A stretch of DNA of 64,000 nucleotides from Siphonodentalium dalli (GCA_032622095.1 CP136061.1:59541301-59605300), one strand, 5' to 3'; shown: positions 34,336 to 47,280, counted from the stretch's first letter. Notes: generated by a model not told the origin, from the letters alone. Program-made: numbers and translations.

Positions 34336-34900
34336 GGCCAAATGGCTGATCCATAGAATGCATAATCAGATTGCCGCGTATATGTGTGATGTATCAGACG
34401 TATTTACGGAAATTGGTTTCAAGATCATCAAGATAATCGGTTTGTGATTATTGGAGGCTTAAATTCAAAGTAATTGCGTAATTGTTTCAGGGCATCAGAC
34501 AGCCTTGGTCTCGATGTTTCAGTCATCTAATATGATTATGTGCTGGAACGAATGTCCCATGTGGGTCTCACCATATATGTAGTTGTTGGCGTAACGAATG
34601 TTTCCCCGTGGTAGGTACGTTTTGACAGTGGGTTGATGTATCTCACCCCTTCAACGATCTCGGCTGCAATTGTGACCGTTTATATGTTTATGTACTCTAC
34701 GATGTCCATGTTGCAATTATCTCCCGTGCATTAGTGTTTCCGTCACATTTCTGCCAAAGGTCGAATAGGTTCAAATTACGAATTATTTACATTCCTATAT
34801 CTATTAGAGTATATAATATTGCTGCCCGCTTCAGATCTAACATGAGTGATAAACGGTGCAGGGGTGACAACAAACAACTTCGTCGTTTTTTTTTAGAAGT
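34336..34900. other. Non-coding, nothing recognised
   Basis: No domain or bounded repeat seen. Confidence 0.4.
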
Positions 34901-34904
34901 TGGA

Positions 34905-35289
34905 AAATAAATGGCAAAAAATAGCACGCTAGTAATAGGAATTATTATTAATTATAGTTTGAAAAGTTATTTCATTAAATTTACGCCATTAAATACGTCA
35001 AAGAGTATTGTTTATATGGGACTATTTCATCACGAGGGCAAACAACGCATATTTACGGGAACCGTCATCGCAAGCAGGCCTTATCGATGCCACTGTTACT
35101 TTCAGGTCAATTTTATTGATTTAAATATGTTTTATAAAGGTTTTGGATCAAGTAATAAATATAGCTCGTCCCCAGTTTATAGCGAAATTTACAAAACTCG
35201 TCCAGTCAATTACGTCTGGATCTCGCTTAAGACTTGGTCCTGACACAATTTCTGGCCTCGTTTTGTAAATTTCGCTATAACCTGGGGAC
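34905..35289 (+). mobile_element. Hairpin-tailed repeat (family D), copy 1
   Basis: Matches 49870-50237 and 51108-51462 (shared TACGCCATTAAATAC and GGGACTATTTC phrases). It ends in a 122-bp imperfect hairpin (35168-35289) that starts GTCCCCAGTTTATAGCG and ends GCTATAACCTGGGGAC. It is more diverged than the other two. No protein recognised. Confidence 0.7.
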
Positions 35290-35573
35290 GATTTGCAGAT
35301 TTTGTATATAGTTATAACAACGGAGAATAGTTAATTTTGTTTACCGCAATTCTCAAGTAGAAATTTCTGCCTACTTGAAATAGCACCAGTACCGCGGCAA
35401 CAGTCGACGGAGTACTTACGCGTATACGCGGAGGGTGGCGCTCTTTGCAGCTTGTGTAACCACATCAGTGCCTACTAAGCCCCGCTTCTGCTTATTTACC
35501 AGTTGGTCAACTCTCTCCCATTTGTGCAACATGCAGGAGGGTTTACCCCTTTACCCAACAGAACGACCATGTA

Positions 35574-35640
35574 CCAATGCATTCTCTTATATATGCGAGT
35601 CGACCATAGGTCGTCTCACATATATAAGAGAATGCATTGG
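35574..35640. repeat. 67-bp hairpin, copy 1
   Basis: Arms CCAATGCATTCTCTTATATA and TATATAAGAGAATGCATTGG surround an inner stem GACC-ATA-GGTC. Paired with the inverted copy at 35732-35798 across an AT-rich stretch. Confidence 0.85.
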
Positions 35641-35731
35641 CTTAACACATATTAAAAATGATAAAATTGTCAAAGAATGTAGAAAAATATTATAAAAATT
35701 GTTAAAAAATGTAAGAATTTTTTTTTTTAGG

Positions 35732-35798
35732 CCAATGCATTCTCTTATATATGCGAGGCGACATATGGTCGACTCGCATATATAAGAGAATGCATTGG
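35732..35798. repeat. 67-bp hairpin, copy 2 (inverted)
   Basis: Same outer arms. The inner part is reverse-complemented relative to copy 1 (GGCGACATATGGTCGACTC), so the pair is symmetric about the spacer. Confidence 0.85.
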
Positions 35799-35799
35799 C

Positions 35800-36647
35800 A
35801 CAGGGCATCATTGTCGCGGCTGCGAGCATGACCACAAACTTCGTTTAGCCCGCGAATAGTATCAATGATCGCCAGACAAAGTTTTTCGGGATGTTTCAAT
35901 CTGTCATTTTCAATATGCATGAATAAACTGTCCGGAGAGATTTATATCAATAAATCATTGGGACAAAATATGGAAGATAGACACACCGTTAACCACGAAA
36001 AAGACTGTTTAGAACTACTATAGTGGTCATTCTAAAAGATGTGTTCTTACAGATGCTCCATCGGCTGTATGTAGGCGTACTTCAGAAGCTCCGTGCGCAG
36101 TATATCTCGAAGCCCGAGAATTAATTATTCCATGATTAGTTTGTATTATGACATATCTATAATCAATAAACATCAAATCGATGTCGGTCGTTTCGCGTAT
36201 ATGAGGATCTGTAGTCATGGTATAGCTTAATCCGAGTGTTTCCGGAAATAACAACTGTGATCTCTGTGATACTGTATATTTATGACGCGGGTTTACAATT
36301 CCAGGGTTACAGGAATAAGAGAATAAGAAACTGGGAATATAATTAATCACGTACAATCTGTGTCAATGTGGCCTGCAATAATGTGCAAAATCGTTAAAGG
36401 CCCATTTAATTTTCGAGTCGCCGATTATTTTGTTTATAGACAGTGCCTTGATATATGGTTTTAATAACAATCTATGACATAAAATATGATTAAAATACTA
36501 TAATATATCTCCATTTGGAACGTCTTCTCAGAAGGTGCCCATAGAGTAATTGAAAATAGCTGAAATAATAGAAACATTTCCCCGTCTCGCTCCCAGAATG
36601 CAACATAATTCAAACTAATTGCTGGGACCATATTGATACTCGTGGGG
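35800..36647. other. Non-coding, nothing recognised
   Basis: A short 54-bp stretch near 35587-35640 and open frames on the minus strand derive from the hairpins. No gene beyond that. Confidence 0.4.
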
Positions 36648-36960
36648 GAGGGGGACATATTTTAATTAGTCCTAATTGGACCATCTTTTAATTGACCCTC
36701 ATGATCCTATATTTTATTTAACCCCAATGGGACTCGTTTAATCAACGCTGATGACACCATATTTTAACGTTAATTAACTCTCATGTTATCATATTTTAAT
36801 TGGCCTTAATAGGACCATATTTCAATTAACCCCCATGGGTCCATATTTGTATTAACCCTCTGGGACCATATTTTAATGAACCCTGATCAGTTAACCATCA
36901 TGGAACAATACATGTATATTAATTAACCCTCATGAGAGGCCATATTTTCGAAGTTGAGAT
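36648..36960. repeat. Degenerate minisatellite, unit near 28-30 bp
   Basis: About ten imperfect units of the form ATTTTAATTAACCCTCATGG followed by GACCAT recur in direct orientation. Units differ by substitutions and small indels. Confidence 0.75.
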
Positions 36961-36989
36961 CAGGAGTGCATTACTTGAGGCCATGTTTA

Positions 36990-37857
36990 GATCACCATTA
37001 CGCCCTCTTAGTTATCATCGTCTGTCAAAATTCTAGGTGTTGTTTTTGGATAACACACTATCCATGAACTTACGGGTCAACTCAATGTGCAAATCCATGT
37101 CTATGGAGCTTCGTCGCATCTTGCAGTTACGGCCATATTTAACACAGACATGCTCACAGACCCTTGTTTCTTCATTTGTATTTTCAAAACTAGACTATTG
37201 TAATGCCATTCTCGCCGGCATCACAACTGAACACTTGGATAAATTGCAAAAAGTAATTAATGTTGCTGCAAGGATTGTTTCCCGCAAACCAAAATTTTCA
37301 CATGTAACACCATTGCTACAAGAACTACACTACCTTCCTATTCGTGCACGCATAGACTATAGTATAAGTGTGCGTCATTCTGTTATAAAAAATCAGAATC
37401 TAGTTCAAGTATTATCCCTGTATTGCCTCAGTATTTTGATAAACTTTTAAGTATGTATGTTCCACCTACGAATCTGAGGTCAAATGCACAAGCTCTAATG
37501 GATATTCCATAAAAAAAATTTAAAAACTTATGGCGATAGAGCATTTGATTCGTATGCGCCAAATGTTTGGAACTCACTGAGACACGACACAAGATTTGCA
37601 AACTCTCTGACCGAATTCAAAACTTTGTTAAAGAGTGAACTATTCTGTGCTCACTATGGGGAAGTTACCTCAGATGTTGTTTAATTATTTTGATGTATGT
37701 GTATATCTATAGGTATGTGGTGTGTATAGATGTATGTATATCACGTATGATAGAGGGCAGGGTACTAGTATGAATGTAAGCGCTCTGGACCATATGGGAT
37801 AAAGCGCTATATAAAAACTATTTATTATTATTATTATTATTATTATTGGCCATGTGA
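36990..37857 (+). pseudogene. LINE 3' fragment: reverse transcriptase C-terminus, 3' UTR and microsatellite tail
   Basis: On the plus strand about 37040-37435 reads NTLSMNLRV, ELRRILQLRPYLTQT, LVSSFVFSKLDYCNAILAGI, LDKLQKVINVAARIV and VTPLLQELHYLPIRARIDY. These are the consecutive motifs after the catalytic domain of CR1/L2/RTE-like animal LINEs. A frameshift near 37052 and others after 37430 disable it. The continuation (SDRAFDSYAPNVWNSL-like, different frame, 37530-37590) follows family order. After the stop come AAAGCGCTATATAAAAACTA and a TTA-repeat tail (37827-37856). GGCCATGT on both sides (36981-36988 and 37857-37864) is a weak candidate target duplication. Confidence 0.8.
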
Positions 37858-37864
37858 CCATATG

Positions 37865-40185
37865 ACTAAAGTGATTAAAACGTTCTCGGCATTTGCGTAA
37901 TTGGATGGACTATTTGTGATTAGAAACGTACTCCGTGTTTGCGTACGTGAACCATGTAACGAACATCGTTTGGCACATCCGATTTTAAAAATGTTTTCAC
38001 ATCCTTTCTCACCAAGTGCAAAGTATACATACAGACATAGAAAAAAATATCACATATAATCAACTACATGTGCGTTACCTATATACAGATGTTTCATAAT
38101 CTCTACATTAATTAATGCTGCAATATATGTTATATATGGCTAATAATATGATATTGAGGACGTTACCATTCTGACTATGGTCTTCTTGTTATCTAGGAGT
38201 TGTGGAGTTTTACGCATCCGAGTGACTTTTCAATATATCGACCTAAGCCAGTAGCATTGCCGACGAGTAAACGACATTTGTTAAATCTGCAGCGTCTCTT
38301 CACGGCCACTAAACATAAAGCCAAAACACTAAATGTGCCACAGCGACAATAAAACACTCAAACTACATTAATTTCTTTATTTATACAGCTTTTTTTCTTA
38401 TTATGTTCTACAAACTCCTGATATTTGTTTTCTGAAATATATCTGCAGTTTGGATACTATACCATGCCGTACCAAGTTAGTCCAATATGCTACCCGTAAA
38501 TTACGATATATTAGTCTATGACCGAGAATTCACAAAATAAGCCCAGTTATTATATCTACCGCATTTAGTCATCTATATGTCAACAAGATGTGACATCGGT
38601 TCGTTTAATTTATGGTGTGTTTCATTGTGATCTGAAACGGATGACCCAATTGGCATTTGACCAATCACCGAACAGGATTTAGTGTAACACACACACAGTC
38701 TATGTAAATATCCCTGTAGAGTCAAAAATTAATAAGAGTACATCGAGTGGTCGTCTGGACTCCGGTGAATGGACAACTCGATCTAACACATCGCGGCGAT
38801 ACGGCGATGGTGATTTGTTATATATGGATTTGATCTTAGACACCGGCGATAATGTGATGACAGATGGGAGCAGATTAGGTTAATAAGTCTGAGAGCGACG
38901 GATATCCGGCGATTAGTCGATATCCCATGGGAAGTCTAGGCGCAAATTAAGCACAATCCGAGCCACAACGTCTCTCATTTGGTCTGCCACAATCTTTCTG
39001 TACTAAATAGATTCTCCCACCAGTATTTTTTTATTTTTATAGGAATGACCTATTATTCATTTGGTGAGGTGTTCAGGTAATATAAGCAGATGACAGACAG
39101 GTGAACGATGACACATTCAAGTGCAGAAGAATTTATATTAATTTATGGGAAATGTTCAGGAAAAGGTACCATGTCCCATTGCATGTTTTTGTGACTTTAA
39201 TGGGCCGATATCGCAAAAACATATTGAATTAATTACCATGGAGAAATTCCATTATTATAAGTGGCGCAAAAACAATCGCCCATAAAGTCCCTTAAGTAAT
39301 ATAATCCCGAGCTGGGACCGTCGACTACCGATGAATAAACTATTAAGCAACAGGTATTAACAAGGAAATATATACCCCGCGTTATGTTTTCGACTTTATA
39401 AGGTTCCATGTCAAAACTTCAAAAAGTTCCCAGGTTTTGAACTGGTGAAATATGATCTCTACGAGCGTTAGCCAGAGTAGAAATTCGTGACATTATCTAC
39501 TAGTATAATTTCATTGACGGATTAAAACTATGTATCTAGCATATTGGGGCATGTAGTAGCTTGGTTTTGACTTCAAAATTCAACATTGAACCTTTCAAAT
39601 GAAGTAATAGAATACCACTATTTGTGATTTCCACCAGCAAAAATCGAGAATAGCCAACATTTTCACCAATGACTTGTGAATATAGTAAATTATAACACAC
39701 CATGCAAGCTGTCCACAATCCCTGCATACAGGCCTTACTGAGACGAAGTGGTTACTGTCACGTAAATGTTTTATGTAGCAGCAACATAAATGTCCCGGTT
39801 TGAACAGGGAATTGGGAAATGATGTCAAAGTTTAAGGTCCAATGTAGAAGAACTGCTTGGATTTCAAATGAAATTCGATGTTTATGATAATCATTACACT
39901 CAAGCAAGAGTTTTCTTCGTTTATGGACGTAGAAGGAAGTATTGTAGAACTGGAAGAGGCGCAAGGGATAACTTATTCCAGGGACGTTTCCAGTCTACTC
40001 AATCCCAACTCTAGTAGTTTACAATTACCTATTGAACGACAGCCCGCTCTAAGTGCGAATCTGATTGGCTGTTGTGTTAATGATTTTACTTGGCAGCAAC
40101 ACCGTGTTGCCCACATAATGCTACTACCGCTAGTGGCATATATAATATAATAATCAAGATATATATATATATTATAACGCGACGG
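37865..40185. other. Non-coding, nothing recognised
   Basis: About 2.3 kb without a recognisable feature. The plus-strand frame at 39878-40150 (90 codons) has no known motif or splice context; low support. Confidence 0.4.
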
Positions 40186-40465
40186 TCGGGGATGACATAT
40201 AGATACTATAAAAAGGTCCCACACATCAATTAGTTTAGCAGCGATCGCTGTATAATGATGTATGTTTGTGTGTATGTATGGGACCTTTTGGGACCTATCT
40301 ATAGTCATCCTCGTCAGTCGCCTTAGAAACCGACTCTAAACCACGAGCGTTCTAAATTATATATTAACGTAAGTGTAGTATCGGGGAAGATTACACTCAG
40401 CTTATTACAATAGCGCATCTGGCTGTGACGATGAAATTGTTTCGTCAAACCCAAAAAGGACACCG
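40186..40465 (-). repeat. Family C repeat, copy 2, with palindromic core
   Basis: TAAAAAGGTCCCACACAT and ATGTATGGGACCTTTTGG are inverted partners. AGCGCATCTGGCTGTGACGA matches AGCGCCTCTGGCTGTATATC in the 47885-48130 copy. Confidence 0.6.
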
Positions 40466-40467
40466 TA

Positions 40468-40621
40468 CAGTAATGCTCTAAGTAATCGACTTCTTAACCA
40501 CATCAGAATTATGGGTAACTTTTCAGGATTTAGTCGGAAATATGGCTTGTTTCCATTCATCGGAAAGCTCTCCTCCATAATTCTGCTGTGGTTAAGAAGT
40601 CGATTACTTAGAGCATTACTG
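40468..40621. mobile_element. Palindromic MITE with TA target duplication (154 bp)
   Basis: TA at 40466-40467 and 40622-40623. Termini CAGTAATGCTCTAAGTAATC and the exact reverse complement at the right. Arms pair for about 49 bp with one mismatch around a roughly 55-bp loop. TA duplication and CAGT start fit Tc1/mariner-type MITEs. It sits inside or beside a family C repeat. Confidence 0.85.
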
Positions 40622-41109
40622 TATATGTAGACCAGGGGTGTCAGGATATCACTTTAAATTCCTAACTGCAGCCACTGGATCAGATGCAATGCTCAACTCT
40701 ATAGAATATTGCCATCTGAAACCCCCTTCAACTCATTGTAAACTTTTCCCACTGGTTTCCCAAAATCTCCACTAAGTCTTGTCGAAAAAGTTCTACAAAA
40801 ACCTCATATGTATGATAATCTAATTGGAATGGTTGCAAGGTGAGTCTAAAATTTGACTCAAAGCAGAGTTGTATTAGATGGCTGTACAGATGCTTGAACT
40901 GAAACGCGCAGACCAAGAGTGTCTGATGTCTCGTATAAAAATAACACAATTACTTTGAAATTAGTCTTCGAATAATCTCAAATCAATCGATTCTCGCTGG
41001 AATCTTGAAACTACATGTATTTCCGCAAATGCGTCTATAATACACCACACGTATACGCGGTAATCTCTTTATGAATTATGTAAGTGGCAGCCATTTGATC
41101 ATCTGTTTC

Positions 41110-41400
41110 TAACGCGACTGACGAGTATGACTATGTATACTACCCAAGGGTCCCATACATGCATACATATACATACATACATACGCACACATACATACAC
41201 ACACATCCTTACATACACAAATACATACATATATACATATCACATATATTACAAAAATGCATGTATGCATGCATGCATGTACGCATGTATGTATACATAC
41301 ATACGTACATAAATACATACGTACATAGTGATTCCATTGCACTGGTCCCTGCAACTCATGTATAGTTATGCTTGGGACTAAAACTATACCTTAACTGATT
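41110..41400. repeat. ACAT/ATGT microsatellite expanded from a family C repeat end
   Basis: GACTGACGAGTATGACTATG and GGGTCCCATACATG match the inverse of 40262-40318. From about 41155 to 41325 the sequence becomes an irregular (CATA)n/(ATGC)n array. All His/Tyr/Thr-rich frames here are by-products. Confidence 0.75.
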
Positions 41401-41584
41401 ATATTTACATACTATGTGTGATTATCACTAAATCCAGCATTATGATTGGTCGGCGCCCACGTGGCTAGTGTGCTATAGTGGAATGTCGGGGTTAATATTT
41501 GCCTGAAAGTCTGTGTAGAGTAGGTTAATAAAACCAATTACCAACTGATCAATAAGAGTGTGGGACCACGGCTTTACTGGTTCA

Positions 41585-41975
41585 GAAGTATATCGAATCA
41601 TATGTTTGGAAACAGATCAATGTCACGTGGAAACCCCTTCACTGGTCTGAGAGAATAACGAATAAGAAGTTACTGGCCTGGAATTGGCTGGAAGTATATC
41701 GTATCAGAGACCAGTCATGTGACTTTGGGAGAAAGTTGGAATAAAATACTAGGGTTGTTTTAGATCGTGGCTTTTCGGTTGTAATTCTCTAAGTGACCGA
41801 TTGGCCCCACGACAGACTTCAGGCGAATTCTCAAATTGCTAGCTTTGTGAAAGTTGTTGGGGTAAATATATATCCATGCATTCTTGATGTTACAATAAAA
41901 GATTGTGTATCTACAAAACTGTGTCTGGACCTGCTACCCAACGTGGAGAGACGATCTACGGCCGATTATAGGACA
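41585..41975 (+). repeat. 391-bp direct repeat, copy 1 (LTR-like)
   Basis: Begins GAAGTATATCGAATCATATG and ends GATTATAGGACA. It is 391 bp long, the same as 43237-43627, with only a few substitutions (for example TTGTAATTCTCTAAGTG versus TTGTTATTCTCTAATTG). It contains AATAAAATACTAGGG and CAATAAAAGATTG, possible polyadenylation-type signals. No TG...CA termini. Confidence 0.8.
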
Positions 41976-43236
41976 CATGTTTTTGGTTGACCTGTCCTAA
42001 CGAAACGCAAAACAGGATAAATTAATGAGTTTTGGGGGATGATAAAAGTTGTAAACGCGCATTACATTTTCATAAGAAACAATTAATTGAATGTAATGTC
42101 GGAGAGATATAATTGAATATTAACTTCTTATATCCAGGTCATGGAAATAGCCATTTATAACACAAAAATAGTATAAGTAAGTAATTGTAAGTAAAATTGT
42201 AAATAGGTTTGCAATGTCCATATAAATTGTTTGCGCATGGAAGTAAATTTGTCAGATAATTGAATAATATATCTGCGTAGGTAAGACATTAGAAGAGCTA
42301 TGTAGCACGGATATAAGTGAGAGTAAGTAATTGGAAATAGCTTGACAAGTCTAAGTTAAGTGGTTATGGGAATTGAACGAACATAATAACCGAATTGAAA
42401 ACGAAAATAAGTTAATTGTCTTATATCCAAGATGATAATAAGTGGAACACATAACAGATACTGAACTGTTCGAATTAGAAATTGTAACAAGTATATTGAC
42501 TTATAGCCGAGATGATAGTAAGACAAATACAGAACAGATATGGACTGTTCAAAATAGAATTTGGGTTGCGATACCAGAGAGAGAGAGGGGTCGATTGCGC
42601 GATGATCAAGCTAGAAAATATTGACAAGTTGTGGTATTTCAAGCCCGCGGTGGTTTCAAAATAAGTTGGTCAATGATCAGTATATACTGATTAGGATTTC
42701 ATGATGTGATTGGTATGTTGTTTTTGAGGGCATTGTTCCGTCTCTGAGAAAGAGTACAACATATTGAATAGTCACGAATTAAAGTGACAACAACAAGTGA
42801 AGTTGATAATGAATTCATGAAAACTGAATGATTTGAAATGTATTGATGTTTGTAAAAGATGTTGTTGATGATTATTGATTTTGAATTGAATGTATCACCA
42901 TGTATGACATATTGTAGTCAAGTGCGTAATTCCATATGTCTTTTTCAGTATGGTACGTGTAGAATTGGTTAGAACTTAACTGAGTTATGATGAGGGTGAG
43001 ATAGAACACCTTAACTGTAATAGTCGATAGAATATAACATTGATGTTATGTAAAGCAGTTTGTTTAGAAGTTGGAGTTGACCGAGTAGAACACTATGGTA
43101 GTGGAGTACTGGAAGGGAGTTGCAAACCCTAACAGTGGAATGAAGAATTTTGATATTTTAATATAACTTAATCAACGAAACTGATTGATCACCGGTGGAG
43201 TTGTTAGTTTACTTAAATAATTAAACTCGAAAAAAA
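41976..43236. other. 1.26-kb non-coding interior between 391-bp repeats
   Basis: AT-rich, no gag or pol. A purine-rich stretch (CGAAAAAAAGAAG, 43228-43240) lies at the boundary with copy 2 and could be read as a polypurine tract. A primer-binding site is not evident. Confidence 0.5.
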
Positions 43237-43627
43237 GAAGTATATCGAATCATATGTTTGGAAACAGATCAATGTCACGTGGAAACCCCTTCACTGGTCT
43301 GAGAGAATAACGAATAAGAAGTTACTGGCCTGGAATTGGCTGGAAGTATATCGTATCAGAGACCAGTCATGTGACTTTGGGAGAAAGTTGGAATAAAATA
43401 CTAGGGTTGTTTTAGATCGTGGCTTTTCGGTTGTTATTCTCTAATTGACCGATTGGCCCCACGACAGACTTCAGGCGAATTCTCAAATTGCTAGCTTTGT
43501 GAAAGTTGTTGTGGTAAATATATATCCATGCATTCTTGATGTTACAATAAAAGATTGTGTATCTACAAAACTGTGTCTGGACCTGCTACCCAACGTGGAG
43601 AGACGATCTACGGCCGATTATAGGACA
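43237..43627 (+). repeat. 391-bp direct repeat, copy 2 (LTR-like)
   Basis: About 99% identical by eye to 41585-41975. No clear target duplication flanks the pair (TACTGGTTCA left, GCTAGTTGCA right). Confidence 0.8.
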
Positions 43628-43912
43628 GCTAGTTGCAGCTATTTCTCGGTGAACGCGCAACAGCTCATAACACCAGGCTCATAATTACATCGACGCGTCA
43701 TAGGTTTGGGAAAGACGAACGCATAATGTTTTGGGCGCATTTGGACTCGCACAGGATTCACTTAATAAATCATCGGGTTTCAATATAAAGAGAAATTGTA
43801 CCTGTTAACTTTTGCCAAGGGTCCTATGGTATATTTTGGGCTGGTTTTGTCACGATACACTTTTCGATTTAAATACATTTACAAAAGTGGCTTTTTCGCT
43901 AAATGTATATAA

Positions 43913-44077
43913 ATATAAGGATTAACTGTCATGTGGACTGTTTGTATGGAGATGTAACCGTGAGGTAAGTGGTCATAACTTGTATGTAAAACCCTTCGGA
44001 TTTTACACAAGTTATGACCACTTACCTCACGGTTACATCTTCATAAAAACAGTCCACATGACAGTTAATCCTTATAT
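43913..44077. mobile_element. Hairpin MITE (165 bp)
   Basis: ATATAAGGATTAACTGTCAT and its reverse complement form the ends. Arms of about 70 bp pair almost perfectly through GATGTAACCGTGAGGTAAGT, leaving a short loop around CCCTTCGG. No obvious target duplication beyond possible TA. Confidence 0.8.
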
Positions 44078-45087
44078 AACAACGCATGGGGCTGTTGTCC
44101 CATATATATGTCAGGACGAAATGTATCAGAAACTTGGGATGACACAGTATATTGGCCAGGGAATCATATATATCATATTATATATCACTACCACAATTTG
44201 ACAAAAGTGCACACACTATTATGATAAACACCACATTAACCATGTGTATAATGACTACTCACTGACTAGTAATACCCATAGTTCAGACAGTCATAATGGA
44301 AATAAATCCTTCTGTTCGTCTATTATCTTTTTGCCTGCATGTCTGTCGTTTGCCCATGTTTCATGAACACCCCTCCAAATTAATAATAGACCATTTGAAT
44401 ATATACTTTCATAACTGAGGGGGATAATCCATTGGTATAGAAAGGGTGAATATACTCGAAAACATGGGGGCGATTTAGCAGAACGTACACACCGTTTTAG
44501 TTCATACATGTTGATATCTCCTCATAAAAGTGGAAATAATGAAGGGACGTACGCGAATTGGCGGGTTGGAAATAGGCCCCTTTCGGATTGTGTTGGAACA
44601 AGCAATGAAATCAGTGTTGAAATATTCAAACACTCTTTATGTCCTTAAATGTTCTGAGTACATATATTGTCGCTATGGTTTATATGTAGTTCTGCATGAT
44701 TTGCCAAATATGTCATTCAAGAGATATAATAAGGACATTTTTGACGTGGTAATGCTTAGTACAATCAACGTACATTAAATTTACAGGTCCCATAAACCTT
44801 ACATAATTTAAACATGATTGGGTGACTGGACGGGAATTCCCGTTCGTAGATATATTATGTATATTTAACGGTATGGTTGGAATTAGTCTAATAAGAATGA
44901 AAAATTAATAAGAATTCGTGACTTGTCACTTGGAGATTCCTCGAGTCACTGGTGGATCAGTTTCGGAGTTTTGGGCGGTATTACTAAATCAACGGTTGAC
45001 AGACAGAACACGTAATGGTACAGCATTTCTACGATGTCTGTAATTATTGTAACTTCGGTCGCGTGTCCGCACTAACACAGCTATAAG

Positions 45088-45183
45088 ATTATACTGGATC
45101 CCAGAGCGAGCGTGTGACAGGCAATGCTATTAGGTATTATACTGGATCCCAGAGCGAGCGTGTGACAGGCAATGCTATTAGGT
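45088..45183 (+). repeat. 48-bp perfect tandem duplication
   Basis: ATTATACTGGATCCCAGAGC and the following bases to TATTAGGT occur twice, starting at 45088 and 45136. Copy Y has a single version. Confidence 0.85.
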
Positions 45184-45908
45184 ATTATAGATGAATTGAG
45201 CCATCAGGGAAATCAATGTCATCACAACTCACATCAATGGGATCCCCACTGCATGGTATTCGCGAACATATCAACAATTGTTGATTCAGAACTACAATTT
45301 ACGCTTCCTAGTTATTGATAAAACAATTCCCTATAATAAAAAGGTACAGTGTTGTATACCCTCCAGTCGATTATTAACACAGCACAACATACAGTGGATT
45401 GGGCGGTTTACACAGATTATTACCATGGTTATACGGCATAATTTGCATTCCTACCCCCTACAGAAGAACCAGTCCCTGCAACATACGAAATAGTAATTAT
45501 CATGTTTAACATATTGACAAGAGCTGCCGACTCCACGCTAGGCACTCGTACATGGGGATATATGGGTTGTGCAAGACAATTGCGACCAAGGTCCAAGGGG
45601 ACACCGCTATTGCTGTTCAAAATGCGCTTCAATCTGTTTGTAACACTATCTACTGATAGCTGGAGCCGCGTGAGTATGGTTAATCTCAAAGGTCATTGCA
45701 CTTGCTCCATACTCTATACATTATCTCTGTGGGAAAGCGACCCTGGGTGAAAAGACTCTGGATCATTTTCTCCACGGGCCGTTAAGCCTACAAAGAATAT
45801 ATCAATATTAAACCTGTTTGGAGGTACACCGTGGTCTAATCGAAATGCGACACGGATTGGAACAAGGGTGTTGGCCATATAGATATATATATTTTGTAAG
45901 AGACCAGT

Positions 45909-45937
45909 CTCTCTCTCTTTCTCTCTCTCTCTCTCTA
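45909..45937. repeat. (TC)n microsatellite
   Basis: CTCTCTCTCTTTCTCTCTCT and continuation, in copy X only. Confidence 0.85.
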
Positions 45938-47280
45938 CCACGCACGCTTAGAGTAAAGATGTAATATATATTGCTCTCCGTGACTGTTCGTTTGACGTGT
46001 TTATACTTGTGTTGAATAAATGTCATCATGTCTAAGAGTTCTTACTTAGTGAAAAGGAACCTGGGAGTACTATATGTTACAGTTCAGAGAAATTTCATAG
46101 AAAGCGTGTCGCTGAGGGACACATACCCAGCATCCACCAGGTCGTCACCAAGTACACCAGCCAAGCATAAACCTGGCTCCACTTTGCTTTAGTTTTGATG
46201 ATCTAACGAGATCAGAATCGCAAAATAGCAATTACATCTATTTAAATGCAGAGTCAATTTTCTCGTATATATACACACATGTCTGGAAGTATAAATCTAA
46301 TGATTAGTTGTTTGGAACTAGAATTATATGTGATGCAATCAGTCATAATATTGCAGAACCAGTCAGGGCTTCACTCCCGAATCATCATAACTCAGTATTG
46401 ATGCAATACAATTATGCTATAGTTGACTTTGATGTCCGAATACACATGGCTGCATTTGAAGCAATGACACCGCCCATTGTTCTTAGCAAACATTGATAGT
46501 AACCTATATAGGAGTGTTATATAGTTCCGTTAATGTGTTATTAGTGCCAGCGCTCCGGACACACAACCGTTGATTGTATGTCTGCTGGTATTCCTTTGTG
46601 GGCAATGATATGCTAGGTCGCATTAACGTTGCAGACAAATAAGCCATTTTCCAACAGACAATTTGTCTGAAACTTTCGTAGATACAGTATAGTATTATCT
46701 CTCATATCCATCGATGTAGGCCAGCCGACATTTTAGTTTGGTTTATTGGGATTCATGGCCATTGCCGTCGCTATGCCAGGTCATCTCTATATGTTGTTAA
46801 GTTAATTAGGTAGACGATATCCCACATGGGGAATCAATTTCGCTCAGAAATTACCCTATACTGTATGTAAATACCATTTCCCCATGTAAGCAGATCAGGA
46901 TATCAAACAGAGAGTCGAACGGCTTCCTAATCGCTGGCCTAATCGCTGGCCATATTGCACCATACAACTTACTGCATAATTCAACCTAAGGGTGACCAGT
47001 TCCGATTGTTAGTATGCGAAAGAGTATGAAACAATGGTACCGTTTTTCAACTTGTGAATTAACGCTCGTATGTGCAGTATACACTGGATAGTGAGATTTA
47101 CAGATATGGCGTTACCACGTACCTTCCATGTATCGAATATATGTGACATTTAAGGGGCGTTTATTATACAATATGCAAAACTTTTCAACTTGATGTTTGA
47201 TTCCGCGTAAATGTCATGTAAACATCTACATCTGGAATCCATATAGCAAATGCAATTTGTAACAACCTGACAGTCTGCTG

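Larger units (their letters stand above)
44300..47280 (+). repeat. Segmental duplication, copy X
   Basis: Colinear with 49215-53690: shared blocks include ATCCTTCTGTTCGTCTATTA (44308), ATACTGGATCCCAGAGCGAG (45090), GGGACACATACCCAGCATCC (46115) and TTGATGTTTGATTCCGCG (47189). Divergence is considerable. X lacks the insertions seen in copy Y. No gene recognised. Confidence 0.75.

Noticed and set aside
41109-41365. His/Tyr/Thr- and Cys/Tyr/Val-rich frames
   Set aside because: Translations of an ACAT/ATGT microsatellite.
41585-43627. Complete LTR retrotransposon
   Set aside because: No gag/pol, no TG...CA termini, no primer-binding site and no target duplication were seen; kept only as LTR-like direct repeats.
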